NCBI RefSeq assembly: GCF_014696825.1
Contig: NZ_JACJQU010000030.1
Location: 1-41,369 of the forward strand
Source: Anabaena sphaerica FACHB-251
GTDB taxonomy: Bacteria > Cyanobacteriota > Cyanobacteriia > Cyanobacteriales > Nostocaceae
Reading direction: 5' to 3'
DNA: 41,369 nt
Shown: piece after piece, positions 1-7,817 of the stretch
Position numbering within the stretch: position 1 is the stretch's first letter
Layout of the letters: every line of letters starts with the position of its first letter
The notes under the pieces: generated by a model
What the model was told of the DNA's origin: nothing
The model's database searches: none
What the model saw: the letters and a program-made list of their open reading frames with translations, nothing else
Program-made: the position numbers and the translations under genes

Positions 1-98
1 GACAAGCACCAAATCACTGAGGAGCCGTGTGAAGTTAACGTTTCATGCACGGTTTTGTAGCCGAGTCAGGAGGGTGACTTCCTGGCTTAGGCATCCAT
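1..98 (+). mobile_element. 3' end of a group II intron (domains V and VI), truncated by the window edge
   Basis: Positions 22-56 fold like group II intron domain V: GAGCCGTG pairs with CACGGTTT, a two-base TG bulge follows on the 3' side, and there is a short upper stem. Positions 60-92 fold as domain VI: GTCAGG pairs with CCTGGC and the outer GCCGA with TTAGGC, leaving one unpaired A at 89 as the likely branch point. The 3' splice site should lie a few bases further on, about 94-98. Any intron-encoded reverse transcriptase would be left of the window. The domain V/VI order and the bulged A are seen directly. Intron identity follows from the known secondary structure. Whether the intron is full length or a fragment cannot be judged here. 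Confidence 0.7.
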
Positions 99-142
99 AT
101 ATTTTACAATACTGTTGCCTTTCCATTTTCATTTGTGCTTAA

Positions 143-370
143 TCAATTCTGCTGTTGTAATTGCTGCCAAGCTTTGTATATATGTTCTGGTTTAAAGATA
201 GTGCGTTTTATCTCGCCACTAGTAAGTATATCTTGGTTGTGATCAAGAATTATTTGGATATATTTGCCCTGGTCTAGAACACCGATTACTGAAATAGTTT
301 TCTAGCAACACCCCTATTTCAGCCTGAAATTGAGCATTGGAGAGTATTTGATAGCCTTTGCCCAGTTTAG
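143..370 (-). pseudogene. frameshifted remnant of an unidentified gene
   Basis: On the minus strand two reading frames give protein-like sequence that joins only across a frameshift near 290-300. The upstream part reads ...YQILSNAQFQAEIGVLL... and the downstream part reads ...GKYIQIILDHNQDIL... and ends with ...AWQQLQQQN and a TGA at 145-143. Neither part has a plausible start, and stop codons close both frames upstream. I do not recognise the family. It lies directly beside the group II intron end, so the intron may sit in or near the remains of this gene. That is inference. Confidence 0.4.
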
Positions 371-530
371 ATTAATATTTTTCAGGTATTACCATTAGAT
401 CGGGAACTTTCTTTGGTTCTTACCTGTGATGGATATTTAAGCAAATACTAGCTCAATCTGTAGCATGATGATCAAGAAGTATTTATTTGAGATGGTTAGT
501 AACTGATGACATTTGAAAAAGGTTTCATTT

Positions 531-953
531 ATGACTATCAATCGATCAGCATTAATCTCTGTATTGGGTGCCGGCTTGCTTATGTTTGGTGTTCCAGCTG
601 TAACACTCACTCAATCAGCATCGGCACAACAAAAAACAAAGCAAGCTACCTTTGCCAATCTGATTGCAGCTCTCAACAACATCAGCGCAGAGATTCAAAA
701 TTTGAGTGTTCTCAATAATCTGACTGTTAGCCAAGTGAGGGTGGTTAATGTTGAGAATCTACTCAATGATAATAATGTAAAAGTCTTCAATGATGCTTTG
801 AATAAAAACAATGTTCAGATCCTCACCTTACGCAATGTTCTCAATAATAACGAAGTGATCCAGAATGTTCTGAACAACAACAATGTTGATATCGGTCAAG
901 TAGTTGCCATTGATGTTCTTAGTGGTGGCGATGTTATTGTCTTCTACAAGTAG
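531..953 (+). CDS. small secreted Asn-rich repeat protein of unknown function
   Basis: The 140-residue product starts with a clear Sec signal peptide: a short basic N-terminus, a hydrophobic stretch around ISVLGAGLLMFGVPAV, and a likely AxA cleavage site in SASA before QQ. The mature part of about 105 residues is built of imperfect repeats rich in Asn, Val and Leu (NNLTVSQV, NDNNVKVF, NKNNVQIL, NNNEVIQNV, NNNNVDIG). Hydrophobic residues alternate, which suggests a beta-rich or solenoid fold. There is no cysteine or catalytic motif. The ATG at 531 is preferred because AAAAAGG lies about 8 bases upstream; a TTG at 513 is also in frame. It stands alone between repeat-rich spacers. Similar small secreted proteins occur in Nostocales, but I know of no assigned function. 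Confidence 0.75.
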   Translation: MTINRSALISVLGAGLLMFGVPAVTLTQSASAQQKTKQATFANLIAALNNISAEIQNLSVLNNLTVSQVRVVNVENLLNDNNVKVFNDALNKNNVQILTLRNVLNNNEVIQNVLNNNNVDIGQVVAIDVLSGGDVIVFYK

Positions 954-1423
954 TTAGAGCATTTCTAGGTCATAAGCTTCAGATAGCTTAAGTAGTTGTA
1001 GCGACCTGCAATAGACCTCTCCGGAAATATGGTAGAGACGTTCCGGCGGAACGTCTCTACAAGGGTTTCAAACCACGCACATTTAATTACCGGAGATGTC
1101 TAATAGACATGACCTTTCTAGAGACGTTGCATTCAACATCTCTACAAAGGTCATGTCAGACACATATTTGAATTTGGTCGATGTCTAATGGGAAACTAAG
1201 ACACCATAAGTAGGTAGGCGTTGAAAATTGTCGTTATGGCAAGGCAAGAGGCAAGAGGGAAGAGACCTTCAGAGATTTTAAATTTTGTTACATACCTTGG
1301 TTTTTCCGAGCCGACTTACTTACAAGAATCTGTGTCTAAACCGAAACGTCTGAAAGATAGATTTATTTCCTACCTGTATTCATGCCAAATGCGATAATAA
1401 TTGCATATTGAAGCTAAAAAAGC
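954..1423. repeat. spacer with two palindromic dispersed repeats
   Basis: No gene is seen in this 470-base spacer. Positions 1032-1060 form a perfect hairpin whose arms are GTAGAGACGTTCC and GGAACGTCTCTAC around GGC. Positions 1106-1157 form a longer nested palindrome: outer arms GACATGACCTTT and AAAGGTCATGTC enclose a variant of the same GAGACGTTG motif. A GGCAAGA-type short tandem repeat occurs around 1240-1260. These look like cyanobacterial dispersed palindromes. No T-tract follows, so they are not obvious terminators. Confidence 0.6.
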
Positions 1424-2164
1424 ATGAAATTTATTGGTATTGATTTGGGCTGGAAATCACAACCGAGTGGTTTATGTTACTTAGAATTAATAGATGGAAA
1501 ACTGCAACTACTGGATTTAGATCGCCAAGATGCCATTGCAGACATCTTGACTTGGATTGATAACACCATAAAACTAGAAGAATCAGCCATTATTGCTGTA
1601 GATGCACCCACCTTGATCCCCAACGCTATTGGCAGTCGTTTACCAGATAAACTTAGTCATAAATACTTTGGTAAATATCATGCTGGATGCTACCCAGCCA
1701 ACCAAAACCTAGCCTTTGCAGAACGCACTATTAATTTTGGTTTAGAATTAGAATCCCGTGGTTTTGTTCATGCACCCTGCATTGAACCTCAAAAACCAGG
1801 TAGATATCAAATCGAAGTCTTTCCCCACCCAGCTATAGTTAACTTATTTCAATTAGAACGCATCCTCAAATATAAAAAAGGAAAAATTAGAGATCGCCGT
1901 TTAGAACTAATCAAACTATATAATTACATCATAGATATTCTCCCTTCACTTTCTCCTCCTCTGCGTTCTCTGCGTCTCTGCGGTTCGTTTCCTTCAGAAA
2001 TACCAAACACAGGTGCAGCACTCAAAGAAATAGAAGATAAACTAGATAGTTTAATTTGCGCTTATGTGGCTGCATATTGGTGGTTTTGGGGAACAGAAAA
2101 AAACCTAGTGTTAGGAGATTTGAGTACAGGTTATATTGTTGTACCTCAGAGAATTTGTACCTAA
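1424..2164 (+). CDS. DUF429 family protein (predicted RNase H-like fold)
   Basis: The 246-residue protein opens with FIGIDLGWKSQPSGLCYLE, a first strand with an early Asp typical of RNase H-like folds. Later come AVDAPTLIPN, with a second acidic residue, and a C-terminal helix LDSLICAYVAAYWW carrying another Asp. This pattern fits DUF429, proteins predicted but not proven to be nucleases. An unusual segment reading LSPPLRSLRLCGSFPSE (from about 1948 to 2000) is encoded by a cyanobacterial dispersed repeat of the CTCCTCTGCGTTCTCTGCG type and appears to be an in-frame insertion. The ATG at 1424 has no strong Shine-Dalgarno sequence. The gene is monocistronic and flanked by repeat-rich spacers. 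The family call is confident; the biochemical activity is unknown. Confidence 0.8.
   Translation: MKFIGIDLGWKSQPSGLCYLELIDGKLQLLDLDRQDAIADILTWIDNTIKLEESAIIAVDAPTLIPNAIGSRLPDKLSHKYFGKYHAGCYPANQNLAFAERTINFGLELESRGFVHAPCIEPQKPGRYQIEVFPHPAIVNLFQLERILKYKKGKIRDRRLELIKLYNYIIDILPSLSPPLRSLRLCGSFPSEIPNTGAALKEIEDKLDSLICAYVAAYWWFWGTEKNLVLGDLSTGYIVVPQRICT
1952..1991 (+). repeat. dispersed CTCTGCG-type repeat inside a coding region
   Basis: A stretch made of variants of TCCTCTGCGTTCTCTGCG and TCTCTGCGGTTCG lies in frame in the DUF429 gene. The same family recurs in the 3' ends of two minus-strand genes near 14763-14831 and 17821-17851. Intergenic copies of this family are common in filamentous cyanobacteria. 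Confidence 0.7.
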
Positions 2165-2220
2165 GTTTTCTATAGATTTTTGTGTCTGAATCAGTCAGAA
2201 AATATCCAAAATAGATCATG

Positions 2221-2379
2221 TTATTTCCGTTTACTAATCCATATTCCTAACATAGCGATAAGAGTACATTCAATGGTAGCAACAACACTTAAAAATAAAG
2301 AAGCATAAAATGGATTCGCTGAACTATTGAGCGGATACAAAATGTTGATAAGTCTGTAGTATTGCCGCTTCTTCACCAT
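2221..2379 (-). CDS. possible 52-residue small membrane protein
   Basis: An ATG at 2379 opens a 52-codon frame starting MVKKRQYYRLINILYP. A strongly hydrophobic stretch (YASLFLSVVATIECTLIAML) and a basic tail ISKRK follow. The topology of basic start, one long helix and basic end is that of a small membrane protein. It overlaps a second short frame at 2324-2428 in another phase, has no clear Shine-Dalgarno sequence, and I recognise no family. It may be a real small gene or a chance product of decayed sequence. Confidence 0.25.
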   Translation of the reverse strand: MVKKRQYYRLINILYPLNSSANPFYASLFLSVVATIECTLIAMLGIWISKRK

Positions 2380-2428
2380 CTACACAACTTAACAGTTGTT
2401 GATATGCCTGTAAACGCTTTTCATCCAT
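2324..2428 (-). pseudogene. 5' fragment of a TPR/CHAT-type protein gene
   Basis: A 34-codon frame starting MDEKRLQAYQQLLSCVDGEE and ending ...QHFVSAQ resembles the conserved first residues of large cyanobacterial proteins with tetratricopeptide and CHAT domains, which often start MDEQRLQAYLNLI and contain a GEE..IL.AN motif. It stops at a TAG (2326-2324), and no tetratricopeptide sequence follows. I read it as the surviving start of a deleted gene. The match is from memory of the family, not from a search. Confidence 0.4.
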
Positions 2429-2493
2429 AAGCTAGGGTTGGGTTAGGGTAGCATTTATGATCATGCTTCAATAGTATTTTCCCCATTTCGGAC

Positions 2494-2603
2494 AATTTTA
2501 TCCTAAAAATCCTCAAATCTTGAATATCCTGATTCAGCCCAAAAAATCCCCATCCTGTAAATCCTCAAATCTCCTCAAATCCTGGACATCCTGATTCTGA
2601 CAA
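2494..2603. repeat. long tandemly repeated element, copy 1 (AAATCCT/CCTGATTC type)
   Basis: The block is made of variants of TCCTCAAATC, CCTGGACATC and CCTGATTCTGAC. Its last 32 bases (2572-2603) are identical to 3254-3285 on the other side of the DUF29 gene. It ends immediately after that gene's 3' end. Confidence 0.75.
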
Positions 2604-2607
2604 TTAT

Positions 2608-3060
2608 TTATTCTTCCCAAAAATCAACATTTAACATTGCTTCAATATCACAACTAAACGGCCACGTATCAGGAAACTCAAACTGCGGATAACCATTGCG
2701 GACAATTTTCAGAGCATCTGTGTAAGCTTCATCAAACACTTGGCTAAAATAAGGCTTGAGACTAGGTGAATTTTTGAGTAACTTTCTGATTCCAATCCTT
2801 TGTTTAATAATTGATTCTACCCACCCACGATAACAATCAGTCATGTTCACATAATTCCGCTTGAGAATATGTTCTAAAAGTTCTACTAACCTATTTTCAA
2901 GTTCACGTTTATCTGAGCGCCCCAAGTCCTCTATCTCCTCAATCAAATTCTCAAAATCTAACCCCTCAATATTCCTACTCCGTAACTTATTGACCGTATC
3001 CTCAATCCACAGTAAATAGTCTTGTTCATATAAAGATATTGCAATCGGTGTCTGTGTCAT
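2608..3060 (-). CDS. DUF29 family protein
   Basis: The 150-residue protein has the DUF29 layout. The N-terminal part ISLYEQDYLLWIEDTVNKLR is followed by the conserved acidic region DFENLIEEIEDLGRSDKREL, then RLVELLEHILKRNY and W..SI..QR.GIRKLLK, and the usual C-terminal pattern P..WPFS...IL.. (here PDTWPFSCDIEAMLNVDFWEE). Length is normal for the family, which is abundant in cyanobacteria and has no established function. The ATG at 3060 matches the usual family start. No promoter or partner gene is evident. The gene sits between two copies of the same repeat block, so it may have been moved or kept as a repeat-bounded cassette. Confidence 0.85.
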   Translation of the reverse strand: MTQTPIAISLYEQDYLLWIEDTVNKLRSRNIEGLDFENLIEEIEDLGRSDKRELENRLVELLEHILKRNYVNMTDCYRGWVESIIKQRIGIRKLLKNSPSLKPYFSQVFDEAYTDALKIVRNGYPQFEFPDTWPFSCDIEAMLNVDFWEE

Positions 3061-3210
3061 TGCTGTACATCCTGTAAATGACCTAATTCCATTTTAAGTG
3101 AAATCATTTGCAATGTTTAACTAGACAATCAACCTGTAAACTAGCAACGCTAACACAATTTAAGTTGTTTTAATATTTTGCTTATGCAAAGCATAGCATA
3201 TAGTGATAAA

Positions 3211-3286
3211 TCAAATCCTAGAAATCCTGATTCAGACAATTAAATCCTGAAAATCCTCAAATCCTGGACATCCTGATTCTGACAAA
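3211..3286. repeat. long tandemly repeated element, copy 2
   Basis: This is the second block of TCCTGAAAATCCTCAAATCC-type sequence. Positions 3254-3285 repeat 2572-2603 exactly, in the same orientation. The two copies bracket the DUF29 gene. Confidence 0.75.
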
Positions 3287-3293
3287 TAAATAA

Positions 3294-3326
3294 CAAAAAG
3301 CGTTGCCAACCTCAATCAGCAACGCC
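3294..3326 (-). terminator. Rho-independent terminator of the phosphorylase gene
   Basis: On the minus strand GCGTTGC and GCAACGC form a 7-bp stem (3319-3325 with 3300-3306) followed by TTTTTG. It lies about 20 bases beyond the stop codon at 3347. Confidence 0.75.
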
Positions 3327-3346
3327 TAATATTAAAGATTCAAAAA

Positions 3347-5911
3347 CTATTCAGCCCAAGCAATTAACCGGGGTTCATAAGGAGTAGCAAGGTATTGGTT
3401 TTGTGGTAACACACGCAAAGATAAACCTTGCAAACCAGAAGTGGTGTAAGTGATATCTACCGTGTAAATGCTTAAGCCTTGATTATCTTCTCCTTGATAA
3501 TCCATCTCCACTGGTACAGCGTTGACAATATCGCCATTAGCATCAATGGAACCTTGATATAATTCCACACGCACATCATCATTTGTTAAAGTGGCTAAAT
3601 CAACCTTAGCTTTCACAGCTACCGTTTGATTAACCTCAATTTCTGATGCTGCGGAGACATCAATATCTTTGATTTTGATGTTAAACCAGTGCTGACCTAA
3701 TTTTGCTTTCCAAGCTGCTAATTCTTTAGCTGGGGCATAGTTATCAACTGTGAGGGTATGATAGCGATCGCTGGCAGGGAAATAAGCTCTCTGTGCATAT
3801 TCCCGCACCATCCGCGCTGTATTAAAGAAAGGACAATTCAAGCGAATTGCATCTTTCATTTTCGCTACCCAGGGACGGGGTAAACCATCGCCATCACGGT
3901 GATCATAGAATAAAGGTACAACTTCCTTTTCTAACAACTCGTAGAGAGCGTTAGCTTCTATTTCATCCTGATAATTAGGATCTTCGTAATTTTCCCCATG
4001 TCCTATCGCCCAACCAGTGCGGACATAATCAGCCTCATCCCACCAGCCATCTAGTACACTTAAATTAGGCAGTCCGTTCATAGCAGCTTTCATGCCGCTA
4101 GTACCAGAAGCTTCACGGGGACGACGGGGGGTATTTAACCAGATATCACAACCAGCTACCATCAACCGGGCAATGTGAATATCATAGTTAGGAACAAACA
4201 CCACCTGTTTTTCTAAATGGTTTTCGCGGATAAAGTGATTGATATCGCGGATGAGTTCTTTACCGGGAATGTCTTTGGGGTGTGCTTTCCCCGCAATCAC
4301 AAACTGCACCTTGCGATGTTTATTACCTAACAAAATCCGCTTGATTCTTTCCAAATCACGCATCCATAAAGTAGCGCGTTTGTAAGTAGCAAAACGACGA
4401 GCAAAACCAATGGTTAAAACATTAGGATCGAGAACTTCCTGGGCTTGGGCAATATCAGAAGCAGAAGCACCGCGATCACGTAAATGCTTGACCAAATGAT
4501 CCCGCACATACAAAATCATATCCAAACGACAGCGTTCGTGATTACGCCATAACTCCTCATCGGGAATAGAATCCATCCGTTCCCACATAGGGCTATCTGG
4601 TGGTGCTGACGACCAGTTTGGACCAAGATAGCGATCATATAACTCCTGAGTTGATTTAGCCACACAACTGCGAGCATGAACACCGTTGGTAATGGCCGCA
4701 ATTGGCACTTCCTCTACTGGTACTTTTTTCCACAAACCTTGGAACATTTGCCGCGATACAACACCGTGCAGTTGTGCCACACCATTAGAAAATGTTGCCA
4801 TTTTCAATGCCAACACAGCCATACTAAAAGGACCAGATAAATCCCCAGTATTTTCTCGTCCCAATCCTAAAAATTGTTCCTTTGGTAAACCAAATATATC
4901 TGCGTAGTAACCCAGATAATACAAAATCTTATCGGGAGCAAACAAGTCTATCCCTGCTGGTACAGGGGTGTGGGTAGTAAATATATTACTGGAAGACACC
5001 ACCTGTCGAGCTTGAGCATAACTCAAACCCTCTTCCTGAATCAAAATCCGAATGCGTTCTAAAGCCGAGAAAGCCGCATGGCCTTCATTCATATGGTAAG
5101 CTGTCACCTTGTATCCCAAGGCTTTCAACATCTGCACGCCACCGATCCCCAGCATAATTTCCTGGTGGATACGCATATCGATATCACCACCATACAACTG
5201 ATCGGTGATATCGTGGTCATACGCCTTGTTAGGCTCAATGTTGGTATCCAGCATATACAGTGGCACTGTACCCACTTGTACACGCCACACTCTAGCGTAT
5301 ACCTTGCGTCCTGGATAATCTACCGCAATCCGTAGCTCTGAGCCATCAGGATTACGTTCCAAATGCAAGGGCATATTATAAAAATCGTTGATGGGGTAGC
5401 GTTCTTGCTGCCAACCATCAGCATTCAGATACTGGGCAAAATAACCCTGTTGATACAATAAGCCTACACCCACCAGAGGTAATCCCAAATCACTAGCAGA
5501 TTTGAGGTGATCCCCCGCTAGTACACCCAAACCACCTGAATAGACAGGTAGACAATCTACCAGTCCAAACTCAGCAGAGAAATAAGCGTAGCATTCCTTT
5601 GGGTTCTGACTACGCTGTTTGTGATACCAAGTGCGCTCTTGCAAATAATCTTCTAGTTGTCGAGCAGCACGATCCATTTGTGCTAGGAAGCCTTCATCTT
5701 CCACAACTTCCAATAGCCGCCCTTGGCTGATAGTACCCAGCATCAACACTGGGTTATGACGGCTAGATTCCCACAAATCTGGATCTAAACGACGAAATAA
5801 GTCTTTGCTCTCAACATTCCAATCAAAGTGTAGATTGTATGCTAATTGCCGCAGTGGTTCTAGTCGTTGCGGTAGGGAAGGAGAAACGTTAAATGTGCGA
5901 ATTGGCTGCAT
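3347..5911 (-). CDS. glgP: alpha-glucan (glycogen) phosphorylase, GT35 family with DUF3417
   Basis: This enzyme uses phosphate and pyridoxal phosphate to remove glucose 1-phosphate from glycogen or maltodextrin ends in the cytosol. About the first 110 residues are DUF3417 (PQRLEPLRQLAYNLHFDWN), which marks the long alpha-glucan phosphorylase subfamily. The phosphorylase core follows: AEFGLVDCLPVYSGGLGVLA, YHMNEGHAAFSALERI, THTPVPAGIDLF, ITNGVHARSCV and IGFARRFATYKRATLW. The pyridoxal phosphate lysine lies in EASGTSGMKAAMNGLPN, Lys608 counted from the ATG at 5911. An in-frame TTG lies six codons upstream at 5929; I prefer the ATG. All key motifs are intact. The C-terminal 110 residues form a beta-rich extension usual for this subfamily. 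The gene is monocistronic with its own terminator. Confidence 0.93.
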   Translation of the reverse strand: MQPIRTFNVSPSLPQRLEPLRQLAYNLHFDWNVESKDLFRRLDPDLWESSRHNPVLMLGTISQGRLLEVVEDEGFLAQMDRAARQLEDYLQERTWYHKQRSQNPKECYAYFSAEFGLVDCLPVYSGGLGVLAGDHLKSASDLGLPLVGVGLLYQQGYFAQYLNADGWQQERYPINDFYNMPLHLERNPDGSELRIAVDYPGRKVYARVWRVQVGTVPLYMLDTNIEPNKAYDHDITDQLYGGDIDMRIHQEIMLGIGGVQMLKALGYKVTAYHMNEGHAAFSALERIRILIQEEGLSYAQARQVVSSSNIFTTHTPVPAGIDLFAPDKILYYLGYYADIFGLPKEQFLGLGRENTGDLSGPFSMAVLALKMATFSNGVAQLHGVVSRQMFQGLWKKVPVEEVPIAAITNGVHARSCVAKSTQELYDRYLGPNWSSAPPDSPMWERMDSIPDEELWRNHERCRLDMILYVRDHLVKHLRDRGASASDIAQAQEVLDPNVLTIGFARRFATYKRATLWMRDLERIKRILLGNKHRKVQFVIAGKAHPKDIPGKELIRDINHFIRENHLEKQVVFVPNYDIHIARLMVAGCDIWLNTPRRPREASGTSGMKAAMNGLPNLSVLDGWWDEADYVRTGWAIGHGENYEDPNYQDEIEANALYELLEKEVVPLFYDHRDGDGLPRPWVAKMKDAIRLNCPFFNTARMVREYAQRAYFPASDRYHTLTVDNYAPAKELAAWKAKLGQHWFNIKIKDIDVSAASEIEVNQTVAVKAKVDLATLTNDDVRVELYQGSIDANGDIVNAVPVEMDYQGEDNQGLSIYTVDITYTTSGLQGLSLRVLPQNQYLATPYEPRLIAWAE

Positions 5912-6192
5912 ATTGTGAGACAAGTTCAAATTTGGCTATGGTTATTGTTTACTGTTTTTACCTAATCTTGCCAATTCTTTATACTATGTTTGTGAATTTC
6001 TGATGACTTTGTTAAGTATTAAGAATAATTTTCTCATATTTTGCTAGAATTTACACCAAAAAACGTTTTTGGTCTATGAGTTTCCGTCATTGAATTTCTT
6101 AATTTACATAAGATTTAATTTCTTGTTGTTACTTATGTAACCCTTAGAGTTGAAAAAATTTATAGTTATCACCATGGACAGGGTGCTTAGGA

Positions 6193-6256
6193 CATCAATT
6201 GATAATGAAACTCCCATTACAAGAGGGTTTTACTCCTGACTCCTGACTCCTGCTAT
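6193..6256 (+). repeat. dispersed repeat, copy 1 of 2 in the window
   Basis: The 22-base core CATCAATTGATAATGAAACTCC (6193-6214), written here as CATCAATTGAT plus AATGAAACTCC, is followed after 16 bases by TACTCCTGACTCCTGAC and then TCCTGCTATA. The same core and the same CCTGACTCCTGCTATA tail occur in the same orientation at 39606-39656, with a different short spacer. Confidence 0.7.
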
Positions 6257-7289
6257 ACCATTAGATTTTAGTCTAAAAATACTAACTACTGTATCAACAA
6301 ACGGGAATATTTTTAATTATTTCTTAATATTTTCAGTCTTGAAGTATTCTTCCCAAAGCATTGGTGTAATTCCTGTTTTTTTTACATAAACAGCTAAAAT
6401 TTGTCTAAGTAAACCAATAATCAAGGAATTTTCCCTACAAAATTTTAGCAAAGTGATAACAACCGCGAACGAACAAGTCAGCGATTCCTACGCTTCGCTA
6501 TCGCACTCAGCTTCGCAAAATTTAATAATCTGCTGAGATATGCTAATCAGATAATCATTTATATACCGACACAAGGCTGATCATGGGTATTGTAAAACTT
6601 CGCCCAATCCATAGACAAATATTGCCATCTATTGTCATTCATAACAGTGAAACCAGCTAATAGATGGGGATAGAGCAAACCTCAAGCCAGATAATTATAG
6701 CAGAAGGCAAGAGGCAATCTTGCTCTCATGCAAGAGTAAAACCCTTGTTATTCTTTGGTTTCAAGGACTAATCATGTCCTAATTATCCTGCCTACAGCTA
6801 TGGCTACACAAAGCAAACTATAAAAAATCAAATCCTAGTCCTACAGATTACCATATAATAAAACTGTATCAAAATATGCAATATTGCTACTATTACAGAT
6901 ACAAACCATAGAAAATAAACGGATTTTTTGGGGAAAGTTATCCATAAAAAATAAATTATGCTATGGTGAATAGCAATTGTCGTTAAAAGCTGCTAATGTT
7001 AGTGAAGTTGTGATTTTCTTAGCCTATAACTCATTTGTGTGCAGCATGATTAGAGCATCATCCTGTAAAAATTCATTGCCAGACAGCCGTCATAGCAGTC
7101 GGGGAAGTGCTTACTTGTTTGCACCGATGGTCAACTTCAATGTCATGGCAGAAGTTGGTGATACTCCACCCTAAATTTTTATACTAAAACACACATAAAA
7201 ATTCAAAGTAATTCTAGGCAAAAAACCTTGATTACATAGATTTTCAAGTAAATAAATCACACTTTAATGAAAGTTTCGCACAATCGCTC

Positions 7290-7447
7290 TTAGAGGATGT
7301 TTTAAAAGTGGTTGGTGATGTCTCAAAAACCCTCATATCCCCCCTAACCCCCCTTGATAAGGGGGGAATAAAGTTTAAAAGTCCCCCTTTTTAAGGGGGA
7401 TTTAGGGGTATCTCGATACAACATGAGACTTTACAAACATCCTCTTA
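7290..7447. mobile_element. MITE-like element, about 158 bp
   Basis: Terminal inverted repeats of 20 bases (7290-7309 and 7428-7447) match at 17 positions; the shared core is AGAGGATGTTT / AAACATCCTCT. The inside holds a second inverted pair, GTCTC and GAGAC, and two strong hairpins, CCCCCC-TTGATAA-GGGGGG at 7348-7366 and TCCCCCTTTTTAAGGGGGA at 7382-7400. There is no coding capacity. Both ends abut TA dinucleotides, which could be a target duplication, but this is not certain. Confidence 0.6.
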
Positions 7448-7667
7448 GCGTAGCCCTTACAGGAGCCGTAGGTATTTATCGTCAGAGTAGACACAAAAAA
7501 GCAATGGAAGAAAAAGATCACAGGGTGTGGTTCAGCATAATTGTGAGCTACTTTTTTGGGCTTTAATACCTCTAACTGAACTGTATTGAGATATCAACTT
7601 TCGTGAGAATAAGATTTTTACCTGAAAATCCAGAAGGCAGGAAATGAGGTTTTCTCAGGCTGTAGCT

Positions 7668-7817
7668 CAATACTGTTCGGTTAAGGATTTTAGTAGGTTG
7701 GGTTGTAGCAAGATCCCGTAGGGTACAAAGTGAAACGTTCCATTGCTCCGCGAACGTTTACGTTCCACAACCCAACCTACATAATTTCATTGTTTTGAGC
7801 TTAACCGACAAGTATTG
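7668..7817. repeat. nested inverted repeat around a GTAGGTTGGGTTG palindrome
   Basis: Inner arms GTAGGTTGGGTTG (7693-7705) and CAACCCAACCTAC (7768-7780) are perfect. Outer arms CAATACTGTTCGGTTAAG (7668-7685) and CTTAACCGACAAGTATTG (7800-7817) match at 16 of 18. The loop carries further self-complementary sequence (GAACGTTTACGTTC). The inner palindrome is a widespread cyanobacterial dispersed repeat type. Confidence 0.65.

Noticed and set aside
506-718. 70-codon plus-strand frame overlapping the small secreted protein
   Set aside because: It is a shadow of the signal-peptide gene in another phase and has no ribosome binding site.
1032-1060. Rho-independent terminator
   Set aside because: It is a perfect hairpin but has no T-tract on either strand, and a related palindrome lies nearby, so a dispersed repeat is the better reading.
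6977-7174. 65-codon plus-strand frame
   Set aside because: It has no Shine-Dalgarno sequence or recognisable family. The opposite strand reads more like a decayed gene.
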